This document shows positions 1 to 8,451 of a DNA stretch of 64,000 nt, one piece after another. The DNA is taken from the NCBI RefSeq assembly GCF_029051645.1, contig NZ_JAACFS010000001.1, forward strand, positions 682,001 through 746,000. The letters are read 5' to 3'. This stretch comes from Bradyrhizobium sp. CSA112 (GTDB taxonomy: Bacteria; Pseudomonadota; Alphaproteobacteria; Rhizobiales; Xanthobacteraceae). The notes beneath the pieces are model-generated. The model was given only the letters and a program-made list of their open reading frames with translations. It had not been told where the DNA came from and did not search any database. A program made the position numbers and the translations under genes. Every line of letters begins with the position of its first letter. The first letter of the stretch is position 1.

Positions 1-2
1 AC

Positions 3-830
3 GGACGGCGGACCTACCGCTTCTTCGAGGCCGGCATGGATCAGCGCGCCAAGGCGCGGCGAAGCCTGGAACTCGAGCTGCGCCAGGCGATCAGCGACGG
101 CAGCCTCGAGACCTATTATCAGCCGGTGCTCAATATCGAGGACGGCAGGATCAGTTCGTGCGAAGCACTGTTGCGGTGGCGGCACCGCGAGCGCGGCATG
201 ATCTCGCCGGCGGAATTCATCCCGATCGCGGAAGATTCCGGGCTCATCAATGAACTCGGCCAATGGGTACTCAACGCGACCTGCGCAGAGGCCGTCAACT
301 GGCCGGCTCATGTTCGCGTCGCGGTCAACGTCTCGCCGGTACAGTTCAGGAGCCAATCGCTGGCGTTGAACGTGGCGGCGGCGCTGGCAGCCTCTGGCCT
401 GCCTGCCAGCAGGCTCGAACTCGAGATCACGGAGGCCGTGCTCATTCGCGACGACGCGGCGCTGGACGCGCTGCATCAGTTGCGCAAGCTGGGTGTCCGG
501 ATCGCGCTGGACGATTTCGGCACCGGCTATTCGTCGCTCAGCTACCTGCAGCGTTTCCCGTTCGACAAGATCAAGATCGATCGCTCCTTCATCAAGGATA
601 TCGCAGGTCCGGGCGCATCCTCGTCCATCGTCCAGGCGGTGGTGAACATCGCGGCCGCCAGCGACATGATGACGACGGCGGAGGGCGTCGAAACCGAGCA
701 GCAAAGGAACCTGCTGTACATCCTCGGCTGCACCGAGATGCAGGGCTATCTGTTCAGCCCCGCGATATCGGCCGCTGACGGGAGGCGGCTGTTGCTCTCG
801 CACCGTGCCAGGGCCATGTCGGCGGCTTGA
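3..830 (+). CDS. EAL-domain c-di-GMP phosphodiesterase, C-terminal part
   Basis: The gene is cut by the left window edge. The frame is already open at base 3, and residues before the first ATG (36) read like the linker of GGDEF-EAL proteins (RTYRFFEAGMD). About 275 residues are visible. They hold a full EAL domain: EALLRW signature, NVSPVQF, ELEITE, then DDFGTGYSSL and KIDRSF. These are the usual metal- and substrate-binding blocks of active EAL phosphodiesterases, which hydrolyse cyclic di-GMP to pGpG. A GGDEF domain probably lies upstream but is not seen. The final glutamate block (TTAEGVET) is intact, so the protein is probably active. Confidence 0.9.
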   Translation, partial: GRRTYRFFEAGMDQRAKARRSLELELRQAISDGSLETYYQPVLNIEDGRISSCEALLRWRHRERGMISPAEFIPIAEDSGLINELGQWVLNATCAEAVNWPAHVRVAVNVSPVQFRSQSLALNVAAALAASGLPASRLELEITEAVLIRDDAALDALHQLRKLGVRIALDDFGTGYSSLSYLQRFPFDKIKIDRSFIKDIAGPGASSSIVQAVVNIAAASDMMTTAEGVETEQQRNLLYILGCTEMQGYLFSPAISAADGRRLLLSHRARAMSAA

Positions 831-884
831 AACGCCGGGCGCGGCTTGCTATCGACGGTGAGGCAAAAATAAGAACAGGGCAGG

Positions 885-2174
885 GTGGACCGCGATGAAT
901 CGCGACAACGCATCTTGAGCGATCCGGCGCGACGTTCCGCGCTCGCACCATTCCAGATCAGGAACTACCGCTTTCAATGGCCCGCCGATCTGCTCACCTC
1001 GTGGGCGTTCGAGATGGAGATGCTCATTCTCGGCTGGTACGTGCTGGTCGAGACCGGGTCTGTCCTGCTGCTCACTCTGTTCGCCTCGCTCGGCTATATC
1101 GGCACGCTGGTAGCGCCGATGTTCGGCGTTGTCGGCGACCGGATCGGTCACCGCGATCTGCTGGCGATGATGCGCGCGACCTACGCGGTGCTGGCCGCCG
1201 TGCTGATGACGCTGGCGCTGTCGGGCCACCTCGCGCCGCTCTATGTATTCATTATCGCGGCCGTCATGGGTATCGTCCGGCCATCCGATCTCGGTGTGCG
1301 CGGCGCGCTGGTTGCGACCATCATGCCGCATGGCCAGTTGATCGGGGCGATCAGCATCTCGCGTACGACGATGGATACCGCGCGCATCGCCGGCGCGCTG
1401 AGCGGCGCCGGATTGTTTGCCGCGCTCGGCATGGGCCCGGCCTATGTGGCGATCGTCTGCCTTTACATTACCGCGACCGCGCTGACGCTGTGCATCGTGG
1501 CGCCGGCAAAGCCGCAACTCGCGGGCGAGGCGGCCAGCGAGGTGTTGCAGCGCTCGCCGTTGCGTGACCTCAAGGAAGGTGTGGCCTATGTCTGGACTAC
1601 GCCGCGGATGCAGGCCGCGCTCTGGGTGGCGTTCCTGGCCAACCTGACAGCGTATCCGCTCTCCAACGGACTGCTGCCCTATATCGCCAAGGCGATCTAC
1701 GGCACCAACCAGACCGGGCTTGGCTATCTGTCGGCGAGCTTTGCGATCGGCTCGCTGGCGGGCTCGATCGTGTTGAGCCTGATCCGCGATCTCCGGGTGG
1801 CGCGGCTGATGATCGGCGCCACCGTCGTCTGGTACGCGACCTTGCTGATCTTCGTGCAGATGCAGACGGTGCCGACCGCGATCATGTGCCTGGTGGTGGC
1901 GGGCTTTTCGCAAAGCCTCGCCATGATCTCGATCGCCGTCATCCTGATGCGGACTGCGAGCGAGAATTTCCGCGGCCGGGTCATGGGCGTGCGTATGATG
2001 GTGATCTACGGGCTGCCGATCGGCCTCTTGGCCGCCGGCAGCCTGATCGACGAGATCGGATTTGCGGCGACCGGAACGCTCTATGCGGCGGCCGGCCTCG
2101 CGCTGATGCTGGCGATCGCGCTGCACTGGCGCGCCGATCTGTGGCACGTGCACGCGCCGGCGAATGCGCGGTGA
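885..2174 (+). CDS. MFS transporter, EntS-like exporter
   Basis: 429-residue membrane protein with about 12 hydrophobic segments. It has the MFS loop 2-3 motif in degenerate form (GVVGDRIGHRDLL, residues near 80-92), and its N-terminus (FQIRNYRFQWPADLL) is typical of the EntS/MFS_3 family of drug and siderophore exporters. The start is a GTG 54 bp after the EAL gene; no in-frame ATG fits better. The substrate cannot be told. It ends 22 bp before the convergent TctC gene. Confidence 0.85.
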   Translation: MDRDESRQRILSDPARRSALAPFQIRNYRFQWPADLLTSWAFEMEMLILGWYVLVETGSVLLLTLFASLGYIGTLVAPMFGVVGDRIGHRDLLAMMRATYAVLAAVLMTLALSGHLAPLYVFIIAAVMGIVRPSDLGVRGALVATIMPHGQLIGAISISRTTMDTARIAGALSGAGLFAALGMGPAYVAIVCLYITATALTLCIVAPAKPQLAGEAASEVLQRSPLRDLKEGVAYVWTTPRMQAALWVAFLANLTAYPLSNGLLPYIAKAIYGTNQTGLGYLSASFAIGSLAGSIVLSLIRDLRVARLMIGATVVWYATLLIFVQMQTVPTAIMCLVVAGFSQSLAMISIAVILMRTASENFRGRVMGVRMMVIYGLPIGLLAAGSLIDEIGFAATGTLYAAAGLALMLAIALHWRADLWHVHAPANAR

Positions 2175-2196
2175 GTTGACCAGGCAGCCGGCGGCC

Positions 2197-3174
2197 TCAC
2201 TGCACCTTGATATTCGCCTCCTTGAGAACCGGCTCCCACTTCGCGGCTTCGGCGCGCATGAAGGCATCGAAATCCCTGGGCGAACTGCCGACCGGCGTCG
2301 CACCCATCTTATCCAACGCCGTGACAACGACCGGATCCTTCAGCGCCGCGGCCAAATCGTTGTGGATTTTCGCGACCAGCTCAGGCGCCATGCCGGCGGG
2401 GCCGAGAAAACCCCACCAGACCGAGGCGTCGTAGCCGGGCAGGCCGGCTTCCGCGACCGTGAGAACATCGGGCAATGTCTTTGAGCGCTGGGCCGTTGTT
2501 ACCGCAAGGGCGCGCACCGCGTTGCCCCCTAGCTGGCCGACAACTTCGGGCAGCGGATTGACGCTCATGGGAATCTCGCCGGCGATGACGGCCGTGAGGG
2601 CAGGGGCGCCGCCCTTGTAGGGGATCGCCTGGATTTTGACCTTGGCCATGTAGTTGAGAAGTTCGCCGGCGAGATGGGCCGAGGTGCCGTTGCCGGACAT
2701 GCCGTACGATAATGACTCAGGCTTTTCGCGCGCGGTCGCCAGCAACTCCTGCAAATTCTTCACTGAACTGCTCTTGGACACCACGATCGCGAGCGGCGAA
2801 TAGGCGACCTCGCTGATGGCGGTGAAGTCCTTGAAGGTGTCGTAGGGCAGTTTTGGATAGAAGAACTGGTTCAGCGGATGGCCGCTTGCGACGAGGATCA
2901 GGGTGTAGCCGTCCGGCGCCGATTGCGTGAGCGCCTGCGATGCGATGATCCCGCCGGCGCCCGGACGATTTTCGATGACCGGCTGCTGGCCCCAGGTCTT
3001 CGACAGCGACTGCCCGAGCGTGCGCGCCAGCACGTCGACGGCGCCGCCGGCGGCGTAGGGCACCAGGATGCGCACCGGCCGGGTCGGGAACTGCTCCGAG
3101 TAGGCGTGTGTGGCCGCCAGCGAAAGCGTGGCGGCTGCGAATACGGTGCGCAGGATCTTGTTGAAAACGGACAT
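2197..3174 (-). CDS. Tripartite tricarboxylate transporter receptor (TctC/Bug family)
   Basis: 325 residues starting at MSVFNKILR, preceded by a GGAAGG-type ribosome site. The N-terminus is a signal peptide ending near AYSEQ, followed by the Bug hallmark FPTRPVRILVPYAAGG. Further Bug blocks are ENRPGAGG and PDGYTL. These periplasmic proteins bind carboxylated ligands for a TctAB permease, but no TctA or TctB is present, so this is an orphan receptor as is common in soil bacteria. It is divergent from the TetR gene, with a perfect palindrome between them. A longer reading frame exists upstream but would cover that operator. Confidence 0.9.
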   Translation of the reverse strand: MSVFNKILRTVFAAATLSLAATHAYSEQFPTRPVRILVPYAAGGAVDVLARTLGQSLSKTWGQQPVIENRPGAGGIIASQALTQSAPDGYTLILVASGHPLNQFFYPKLPYDTFKDFTAISEVAYSPLAIVVSKSSSVKNLQELLATAREKPESLSYGMSGNGTSAHLAGELLNYMAKVKIQAIPYKGGAPALTAVIAGEIPMSVNPLPEVVGQLGGNAVRALAVTTAQRSKTLPDVLTVAEAGLPGYDASVWWGFLGPAGMAPELVAKIHNDLAAALKDPVVVTALDKMGATPVGSSPRDFDAFMRAEAAKWEPVLKEANIKVQ

Positions 3175-3224
3175 GCGGGGCGCCTTCCTCTGGAATCGGT
3201 TTTTTTGTTGACTAGACCTTATCA

Positions 3225-3242
3225 TTTGTACAAACGTACAAA
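3225..3242. promoter_or_regulatory. Candidate TetR operator, perfect palindrome
   Basis: TTTGTAC-AAAC-GTACAAA, two 7-base arms and a 4-base spacer, lies between the divergent TctC and TetR genes, 25 bp before the TetR start. Size and position suit an autoregulatory TetR operator that also controls the TctC gene. Binding is inferred. Confidence 0.6.
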
Positions 3243-3266
3243 AGTCGAGAACGGAAAGCAAATCCC

Positions 3267-3992
3267 ATGACGCGAAATCCCAACATGCGGGAAGCCATCC
3301 TGAGCGCGGCCGAGCTGTTGTTCTCGACGCGCGGCTTCAACGCCGTGTCGATCCGCGACATCGCGCTGGAAGCCGGCGCCAATCCGGGCAGCATCACCTA
3401 TCATTTCAAGAGCAAGGACGGCTTGCTGCTCGAAATCTACAAGCGTCATTGCGGGCCGATGAACAAGCGCCGCATAGAGCTGCTGGTGGCGGCAAGGCGC
3501 GTGCGTGACGTTCAGGACCGGCTGGAGGCGATCGTGCGCGCCTATGTGCAGCCGGCGTTTTCATCCAGCAGCGACCTCGCCGGCGGCGGAGCGCGGTTCA
3601 CGCGGCTGCGCGCCGTGATGTCAGCCGAAGGCAACGCCGTGGTGGGGCGCATCATCGCGGAAATCTTCGACGACACCACCAACGCGTTTATCGAGGCAAT
3701 CGGGGAAAGCCTGCCGGATCTGCCGCGAACGACGATCGTGTGGCGGTCGCAATTCCTGCTCGGCGCACTCTACTATACCCTCGTCAATCCGGAGCGAGTC
3801 ACGAGGCTCTCCCGCGGCGAAGCCGACGGCGCCGATATGGCGGAAGCGATCGAGCAGCTCGTCTCGGCAACGGTCGCTTCGTTGCAGGCGCCCGACGTCG
3901 ATCACATCGACAGCGCGTCACGCCGGGCCAAGCCTGCTCAGCCACGCGCCGTGGCCGCCGTTCGAAAGCGGAAGGAAAGTCCGACCGATTAG
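3267..3992 (+). CDS. TetR/AcrR family transcriptional regulator
   Basis: 241 residues. The N-terminal helix-turn-helix is typical of TetR (ILSAAELLFSTRGFNAVSIRDIA, then ANPGSITYHFKSKDGLL, residues about 10-55). The C-terminal ligand domain resembles the CerR/TetR_C_33 type. It is divergent from the TctC gene and is followed 47 bp later by the amidohydrolase, so it probably controls the catabolic cluster to the right and the receptor to the left. The inducer is unknown. The basic C-terminal tail is unusually long. Confidence 0.9.
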   Translation: MTRNPNMREAILSAAELLFSTRGFNAVSIRDIALEAGANPGSITYHFKSKDGLLLEIYKRHCGPMNKRRIELLVAARRVRDVQDRLEAIVRAYVQPAFSSSSDLAGGGARFTRLRAVMSAEGNAVVGRIIAEIFDDTTNAFIEAIGESLPDLPRTTIVWRSQFLLGALYYTLVNPERVTRLSRGEADGADMAEAIEQLVSATVASLQAPDVDHIDSASRRAKPAQPRAVAAVRKRKESPTD

Positions 3993-4039
3993 GTATCGCG
4001 GAAATCATCAAGCGCGAACCAAACACTGCAGAAGGCACC

Positions 4040-4909
4040 ATGCACAAGCCCACGATTCCCGGACCCGATCCCGATACGCGAACGCCGCAATTCAAGCTGC
4101 CGGCGCTGGCGTGTGACGCGCATACCCACATCTTCGGCCCCGGTGACAAATACCCTTACGCACCGGGACGGCCCTATACGCCGCCCGATGCGCCGCTCGA
4201 GGATTTTCGGGCGCTGCACAAGAAGCTCGGGATCGGCCGCGCCGTCATCGTCAATGCCAGCGTGCATGGCACCGACAACCGGGTGGCGCTGGATGCCATC
4301 GCCGTGAGCAACGGAACGTTTCGCGCGGTCGCCAATATCGACGATACCATTACCGAGCGCGGCCTTCGCGAATTGCACGACGGCGGTTTCCGCGGGTGCC
4401 GCTTCAACTTCGTGCGTCATCTTGGCGGCGTGCCCGATATGAGGGCGTTCCATCGCATCGTCGCGATGGTGGCGCCGCTCGGCTGGCATATCGATCTGCA
4501 TTTCGATGCGATCGATCTGCCTGAATATGCCGAGATGCTGGCAAAATTGCCGGTTCGCTACACCATCGATCACATGGGGCGCGTCAAGGCATCTGATGGC
4601 CTCGACCAGCTTCCGTTCCGGACGCTGATTGACCTGATGGCGCGCGACGAGAAATGCTGGGTCAAGGTGTGCGGCTGCGAGCGGGTGTCATCCGCCGGAC
4701 CACCGTTCCATGACGCGGTGCCGTTCGCGCGCCGTATCGTCGAGACCGCGCCGGACCGCGTGATCTGGGGAACCGACTGGCCGCACCCCAATGTGAAGGT
4801 GATGCCCAACGACGGCGATCTGGTCGACCTCATTCCGCTGTTTGCACCGGAACCCGAGTTGCAGCAGAAGATCCTGGTCGACAATCCGGCGCGGCTGTTC
4901 GAGTTTTGA
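4040..4909 (+). CDS. Amidohydrolase, 2-pyrone-4,6-dicarboxylate hydrolase (LigI)-like
   Basis: 289 residues of the amidohydrolase-2 fold. The metal-site motif DAHTHIFGP is near residue 28. IDLHFD and YTIDHMGR are mid-protein, and WGTDWPHPN near residue 248 carries the catalytic Asp. This pattern is that of LigI, which opens 2-pyrone-4,6-dicarboxylate to 4-oxalomesaconate in the 4,5-cleavage pathway of protocatechuate. The neighbours GalB-like hydratase and LigK/GalC-like aldolase catalyse the next two steps, which supports the call. The start is the ATG beginning MHKPTIPGP; an earlier in-frame start would overlap the TetR gene by 250 bp. Confidence 0.85.
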   Translation: MHKPTIPGPDPDTRTPQFKLPALACDAHTHIFGPGDKYPYAPGRPYTPPDAPLEDFRALHKKLGIGRAVIVNASVHGTDNRVALDAIAVSNGTFRAVANIDDTITERGLRELHDGGFRGCRFNFVRHLGGVPDMRAFHRIVAMVAPLGWHIDLHFDAIDLPEYAEMLAKLPVRYTIDHMGRVKASDGLDQLPFRTLIDLMARDEKCWVKVCGCERVSSAGPPFHDAVPFARRIVETAPDRVIWGTDWPHPNVKVMPNDGDLVDLIPLFAPEPELQQKILVDNPARLFEF

Positions 4910-4922
4910 AGGAGCGCATGCG

Positions 4923-5927
4923 ATGGTGGACAAACGCGAGCGAAATACTCTGAGCCGACGCGGCGTGTCATTCGGCAGGGTGGCTGCCGTGCTGGCGGCG
5001 TTGTTGCTTCCGCAAATCGCCCACGCGCAAAACTATCCGAACCGGCCGGTGCGGCTGATCTTGCCGTTCGGTCCCGGCGGCGTTGCCGACGTCACGGCGC
5101 GGCTGGTCACCGAAAAGCTCGGCGAAAAGCTCGGCCAGCGCTTCGTCATCGAGAACATGCCGGGCGCCGGCGGCATCAATGCCGCGCGCGCCGTGCTGTC
5201 CGCACCCGCCGACGGCTATACGCTGGCGCTGCTCAGCAATGGGACCGCGATTTCCATGTCGCTGTTCAAGAACCTGGCGTTCAATCCGGTCACCGACTTC
5301 GTTCCGGTCTCGAGCATGGGCTATTTCGACTTCATCTTCGTGACGCAAGCCGGCTCGCCATATCCGACGCTGGCTGAATTCATCAAGGCGGCCAAGGAAA
5401 AACCCCGCGCGCTCAATGTCGGCACCATCAATGTCGGGTCGACACAAAACCTCGCAGCGCAATTGTTCAAATCGACCGCGGGCGTCGATGTTACCATCGT
5501 GCCGTTTCGCAGCTCGCCCGATGTGATGATCGCGCTGCTGCGCGGCGACATCCAGATGGCGATCGAGAACTACACCGCGGTGCAGTCGCATGTCGCCGAC
5601 AAGGCGGCTATTGCCGTGTCGTCTTCGGGCACCATCCGCACAACGTTCCTGCCTGATGTACCGACAGTGAACGAAGCGGGGGGCGGCGATTTCGAGGCGC
5701 GGTCCTGGAACGCGATTTTTGCACCCAAGGGTACACCGCCAGAGGTGATCAAGACGCTCAACGCCGCGCTGCGCGAGGTGCTCGACATGCCGGAGCTGAA
5801 GAAGCGCGCGCTGGATCTCGGCATCGAGGCCAAGGCCAGTTCGCCCGAAGAAATCCAGGAACGGCTGAAGGCCGATATCGACAAATGGGCCAAGGTGATC
5901 GAGCGGGCAGGAATTGCCAAACAGTAG
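4923..5927 (+). CDS. TctC/Bug-family periplasmic receptor
   Basis: 334 residues, starting 13 bp after the amidohydrolase stop with AAGGAGCG as ribosome site. A signal peptide (ALLLPQIAHAQ) precedes YPNRPVRLILPFGPGG, the Bug signature. ENMPGAGG and PADGYTLALL follow. As the second orphan TctC of the cluster, and co-directional with the lower-pathway enzymes, it probably binds the aromatic acid or an oxo-acid intermediate. Ligand inferred from context only. Confidence 0.9.
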   Translation: MVDKRERNTLSRRGVSFGRVAAVLAALLLPQIAHAQNYPNRPVRLILPFGPGGVADVTARLVTEKLGEKLGQRFVIENMPGAGGINAARAVLSAPADGYTLALLSNGTAISMSLFKNLAFNPVTDFVPVSSMGYFDFIFVTQAGSPYPTLAEFIKAAKEKPRALNVGTINVGSTQNLAAQLFKSTAGVDVTIVPFRSSPDVMIALLRGDIQMAIENYTAVQSHVADKAAIAVSSSGTIRTTFLPDVPTVNEAGGGDFEARSWNAIFAPKGTPPEVIKTLNAALREVLDMPELKKRALDLGIEAKASSPEEIQERLKADIDKWAKVIERAGIAKQ

Positions 5928-5982
5928 TCACGTGGCCGGTGCAGCCGGCAACGTGCAACAATCGAAGGAGGAAATCCCGATC

Positions 5983-6708
5983 ATGAGCAGTGCTGGCAAA
6001 ACGGGCCTGGTGGTCACGGCGCATCCCGGTGATTTCGTCTGGCGCGCGGGCGGCGCGATCGCGCTGCACGCCAGGAAGGGCTATCGCATGAAGGTCGCGT
6101 GCCTGTCGTTCGGCGAGCGCGGCGAAAGCCAGTTCGCCTGGAAAGAAGCGGGCGCGACGATGGAGAAGGTCAAGGCCGGACGACGCGACGAGGCGCAGCG
6201 CGCGGCGGAGATGCTGGGCGCAGAGATCGAGTTCTTCGATGCCGGCGATTATCCGCTGCGGCTGACGGAAGCGCATTTCGACCGCATGGTCGATATCTAC
6301 CGCGAGCTCAATCCGTCCTTTGTGCTGACCCATGCGCTGGAGGATCCCTATAATTTCGATCATCCGAACGCCGCGCATTTCGCCCAGGAAACCCGCGTGG
6401 TCGCGCAGGCGATGGGCCACAAGCCCGGCGCCAAATACACCTATTCGGCGCCGCCGGTGTTCCTGTTCGAGCCGCACCAGCCCGAGATGTGCAATTTCAA
6501 GCCGCAGGTGATCCTCAACATCGACGAGGTCTGGGAGATCAAACGCAAGACGTTCGAGATTCTCGCCGCCCAGAAGCATCTGTGGGCCTACTATGAGCGG
6601 GTCGCGCTGCAGCGGGGCGTGCAGGGCGGCCGCAATACTGGCAAGCCCATGACCTATGGCGAGGCGTATCAGCGGCTGTTCCCGATGGCGATGGAGGAAT
6701 TGGCATGA
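5983..6708 (+). CDS. PIG-L family metalloenzyme, probable 4-oxalomesaconate hydratase (GalB-like)
   Basis: 241 residues. The PIG-L/LmbE fold shows the altered metal motif AHPGDF (usually AHPDD) near residue 15, and DHPNAAHF near residue 127. GalB of Pseudomonas putida is a PIG-L homologue that hydrates 4-oxalomesaconate instead of deacetylating. The gene overlaps the downstream aldolase by 4 bp (ATGA), and its product would be that aldolase's substrate. The start chosen has AAGGAGG upstream. A deacetylase role cannot be excluded from sequence alone. Confidence 0.8.
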   Translation: MSSAGKTGLVVTAHPGDFVWRAGGAIALHARKGYRMKVACLSFGERGESQFAWKEAGATMEKVKAGRRDEAQRAAEMLGAEIEFFDAGDYPLRLTEAHFDRMVDIYRELNPSFVLTHALEDPYNFDHPNAAHFAQETRVVAQAMGHKPGAKYTYSAPPVFLFEPHQPEMCNFKPQVILNIDEVWEIKRKTFEILAAQKHLWAYYERVALQRGVQGGRNTGKPMTYGEAYQRLFPMAMEELA

Positions 6709-7397
6709 AGACGGTCGTCGTCCGCAACATCAAGCGAACCGATGCTGAGCTGGTGAAACGGCTAGGCGCGCTCGGCGTCGCCACCGCGCACGAGGCCTAT
6801 GGCCGTTTTGGGCTGATGAAGCCCTATCTGCGTCCGGTCTGGAGCGGAGCTGAAGCCGCCGGCACCGCTGTGACCGTGCTGGCGCAGCCCGGCGACAACT
6901 GGATGATCCATGTCGCGGTCGAGCAGTGTCAGCCCGGCGATATCCTGGTGGTCGGTTGCACCACTGACAATACCGACGGCATGTTCGGCGACCTGCTCGC
7001 GACCTCGCTGATGGCGCGCGGCGTCAAGGGCCTCGTCATCGACGCCGGCGTTCGCGACGCCAAATCGCTTCGCGAAATGGGCTTTCCGGTGTGGTCGAAG
7101 GCGATCTCGGCCAAGGGCACGGTCAAGGCGACGCTGGGCGCGGTCAACGTGCCCGTAGTCTGCGCCGGCATCAATGTCGTGCCGGGGGATGCCGTAGTGG
7201 CGGATGACGATGGCGTCGTGGTGATCGGACGCAAGGACGCCGCCGACGTGGTCACCAAAGGCGAGAAGCGCGTCGCCGATGAGGACGGCAAGCGGCGGCA
7301 ACTGGCCTCGGGCGTGCTCGGGCTCGATATGTACAACATGCGCGAGCCGCTGGCGAAGGCCGGCCTCGTCTATGTCGACGAGTTGGAGGAGGACTGA
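6705..7397 (+). CDS. 4-carboxy-4-hydroxy-2-oxoadipate aldolase / oxaloacetate decarboxylase (RraA fold)
   Basis: 230 residues of the RraA/HMG aldolase superfamily. GDLLATSLMARGVKGLVIDAGVRD (residues about 90-115) carries the metal and pyruvate site (G-x20-R-D). The length and PVWSKAI block match LigK/GalC/ProA, class II aldolases cutting 4-carboxy-4-hydroxy-2-oxoadipate into pyruvate and oxaloacetate. The ATG overlaps the hydratase stop, so the two are translationally coupled. It is the terminal step of the lower 4,5-cleavage route. Confidence 0.88.
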   Translation: MKTVVVRNIKRTDAELVKRLGALGVATAHEAYGRFGLMKPYLRPVWSGAEAAGTAVTVLAQPGDNWMIHVAVEQCQPGDILVVGCTTDNTDGMFGDLLATSLMARGVKGLVIDAGVRDAKSLREMGFPVWSKAISAKGTVKATLGAVNVPVVCAGINVVPGDAVVADDDGVVVIGRKDAADVVTKGEKRVADEDGKRRQLASGVLGLDMYNMREPLAKAGLVYVDELEED

Positions 7398-7398
7398 G

Positions 7399-8247
7399 GT
7401 GGCGATGCGCCTGCGCACGTTGCTCGGCGACCATCCCGGCACGACTGCGCTGAAGAATGGGTCGATCAGGTCGGATCTGATCGAGTTCGATTTTGCGCAG
7501 TATTCGCCGACCAACAAAGGCTTCAAGCCGATGGTCCGCGAAGGGGCGTTCGACGTCTCGGAGATGGCGATCGTCACATATCTGATGGCGAAGTCTTTTG
7601 CGAAGCCGATGGTCCTGTTGCCGGATGTCGTGCTGGCGCGGTTTCAGCATGGGCACGCGCTCTACAATGCGAAGGCGGCAAAGCTCGCCCCGCGCGACCT
7701 CAACGGCAAGCGCGTCGGCATCCGCTCCTTCACCACCACGACCGGCGCATGGCTGCGCGGCATCCTTTCCAATGATTACGGCGTCGATCTCGATTCGATC
7801 GACTGGGTGACGTTCGAGGACGCCCATGTCGCCGAATTCACGGATACGACCAAGCGGGCGCCCCCGGGCAAGCAGATCATCCAGATGCTGATCGACGGAG
7901 AACTCGACGCAGTGCTCGGCGAAAAATCGGATCATCCGGATTTGAAGCCGCTGTTTGCCGATGTCGCCGCCGAAGAGAAAGCCTGGTTCGAAAAGCACGG
8001 GGTGGTGCCGATCAACCACATGGTTGTGGTGAGCCGGACCTTGTCCGACCAGCACCCGGACGTCGTGCGCGAGGTTCATCGGCTGCTCGCCGAATCTGCC
8101 GCGGCTTCATCCGCTGCGCCGCGTTTTAGCCCGGACCAAATGCGGCGATCGCTGGAGCTGATCATCAACTATTCCGCGCAACAAAAACTCATTCCGGGCG
8201 CCTATGCGGTGGAGGAATTGTTCGACGATGTAACGCGGGCACTCTGA
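7399..8247 (+). CDS. 4,5-dihydroxyphthalate decarboxylase (Pht5)-like / NMT1-type protein
   Basis: 282 residues. The central region has the type-2 periplasmic-binding fold found in proteins called 4,5-dihydroxyphthalate decarboxylase (LAPRDLNGKRVGIRSF, TTTGAWLRGILSNDYGVD). There is no signal peptide, so it is probably cytoplasmic. Pht5 makes protocatechuate, which would feed the pathway encoded beside it. Related proteins are also annotated as ABC solute receptors, so the reaction is uncertain. The GTG start at 7399 is preferred over ATG 7405 because GGAGGA sits at a normal distance. Confidence 0.65.
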   Translation: MAMRLRTLLGDHPGTTALKNGSIRSDLIEFDFAQYSPTNKGFKPMVREGAFDVSEMAIVTYLMAKSFAKPMVLLPDVVLARFQHGHALYNAKAAKLAPRDLNGKRVGIRSFTTTTGAWLRGILSNDYGVDLDSIDWVTFEDAHVAEFTDTTKRAPPGKQIIQMLIDGELDAVLGEKSDHPDLKPLFADVAAEEKAWFEKHGVVPINHMVVVSRTLSDQHPDVVREVHRLLAESAAASSAAPRFSPDQMRRSLELIINYSAQQKLIPGAYAVEELFDDVTRAL

Positions 8248-8265
8248 TAGCCCCCGCAAGGTGTC

Positions 8266-8414
8266 ATCATCCGCCTTGTGCGCAATTGCGCACTGGGGCG
8301 GATGATCCAGTACGCCGAGAAGGCGAGGTTGGACCGAAGAGCCTTCGGCGTACTGGATACCCCGCTGGAGCCTGTCATCGGGCTCGCCAAAGGCGAGACC
8401 CGGTGGCGGGGTAT
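8266..8414. repeat. Composite intergenic palindrome with three hairpins
   Basis: Three consecutive inverted repeats fill this gap: ATCATCCGCC/GGCGGATGAT (8266, 8297), AGTACGCCGA/TCGGCGTACT (8309, 8345) and ATACCCCGC/GCGGGGTAT (8357, 8406). The third encloses GGAGCCTGTCATC and ACCCGGTGG, which recur at 31185-31242 and 62108-62228. No protein reading is likely. Confidence 0.75.
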
Positions 8415-8451
8415 GACGATCCGAGGATGTTTAGTTATCAGGAGTAATATC

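Noticed and set aside
849..951. Minus-strand frames between EAL and MFS genes
   Set aside because: Antisense shadows without protein-like composition.
849..2327. 492-codon minus-strand frame opposite the MFS gene
   Set aside because: Arg/Gln/His-rich shadow of a GC-rich gene, no family signal; the plus-strand MFS reading has clear helices.
8266..8414. CRISPR array or insertion sequence
   Set aside because: Repeats are inverted and unequal, with no spacers; no transposase is near.
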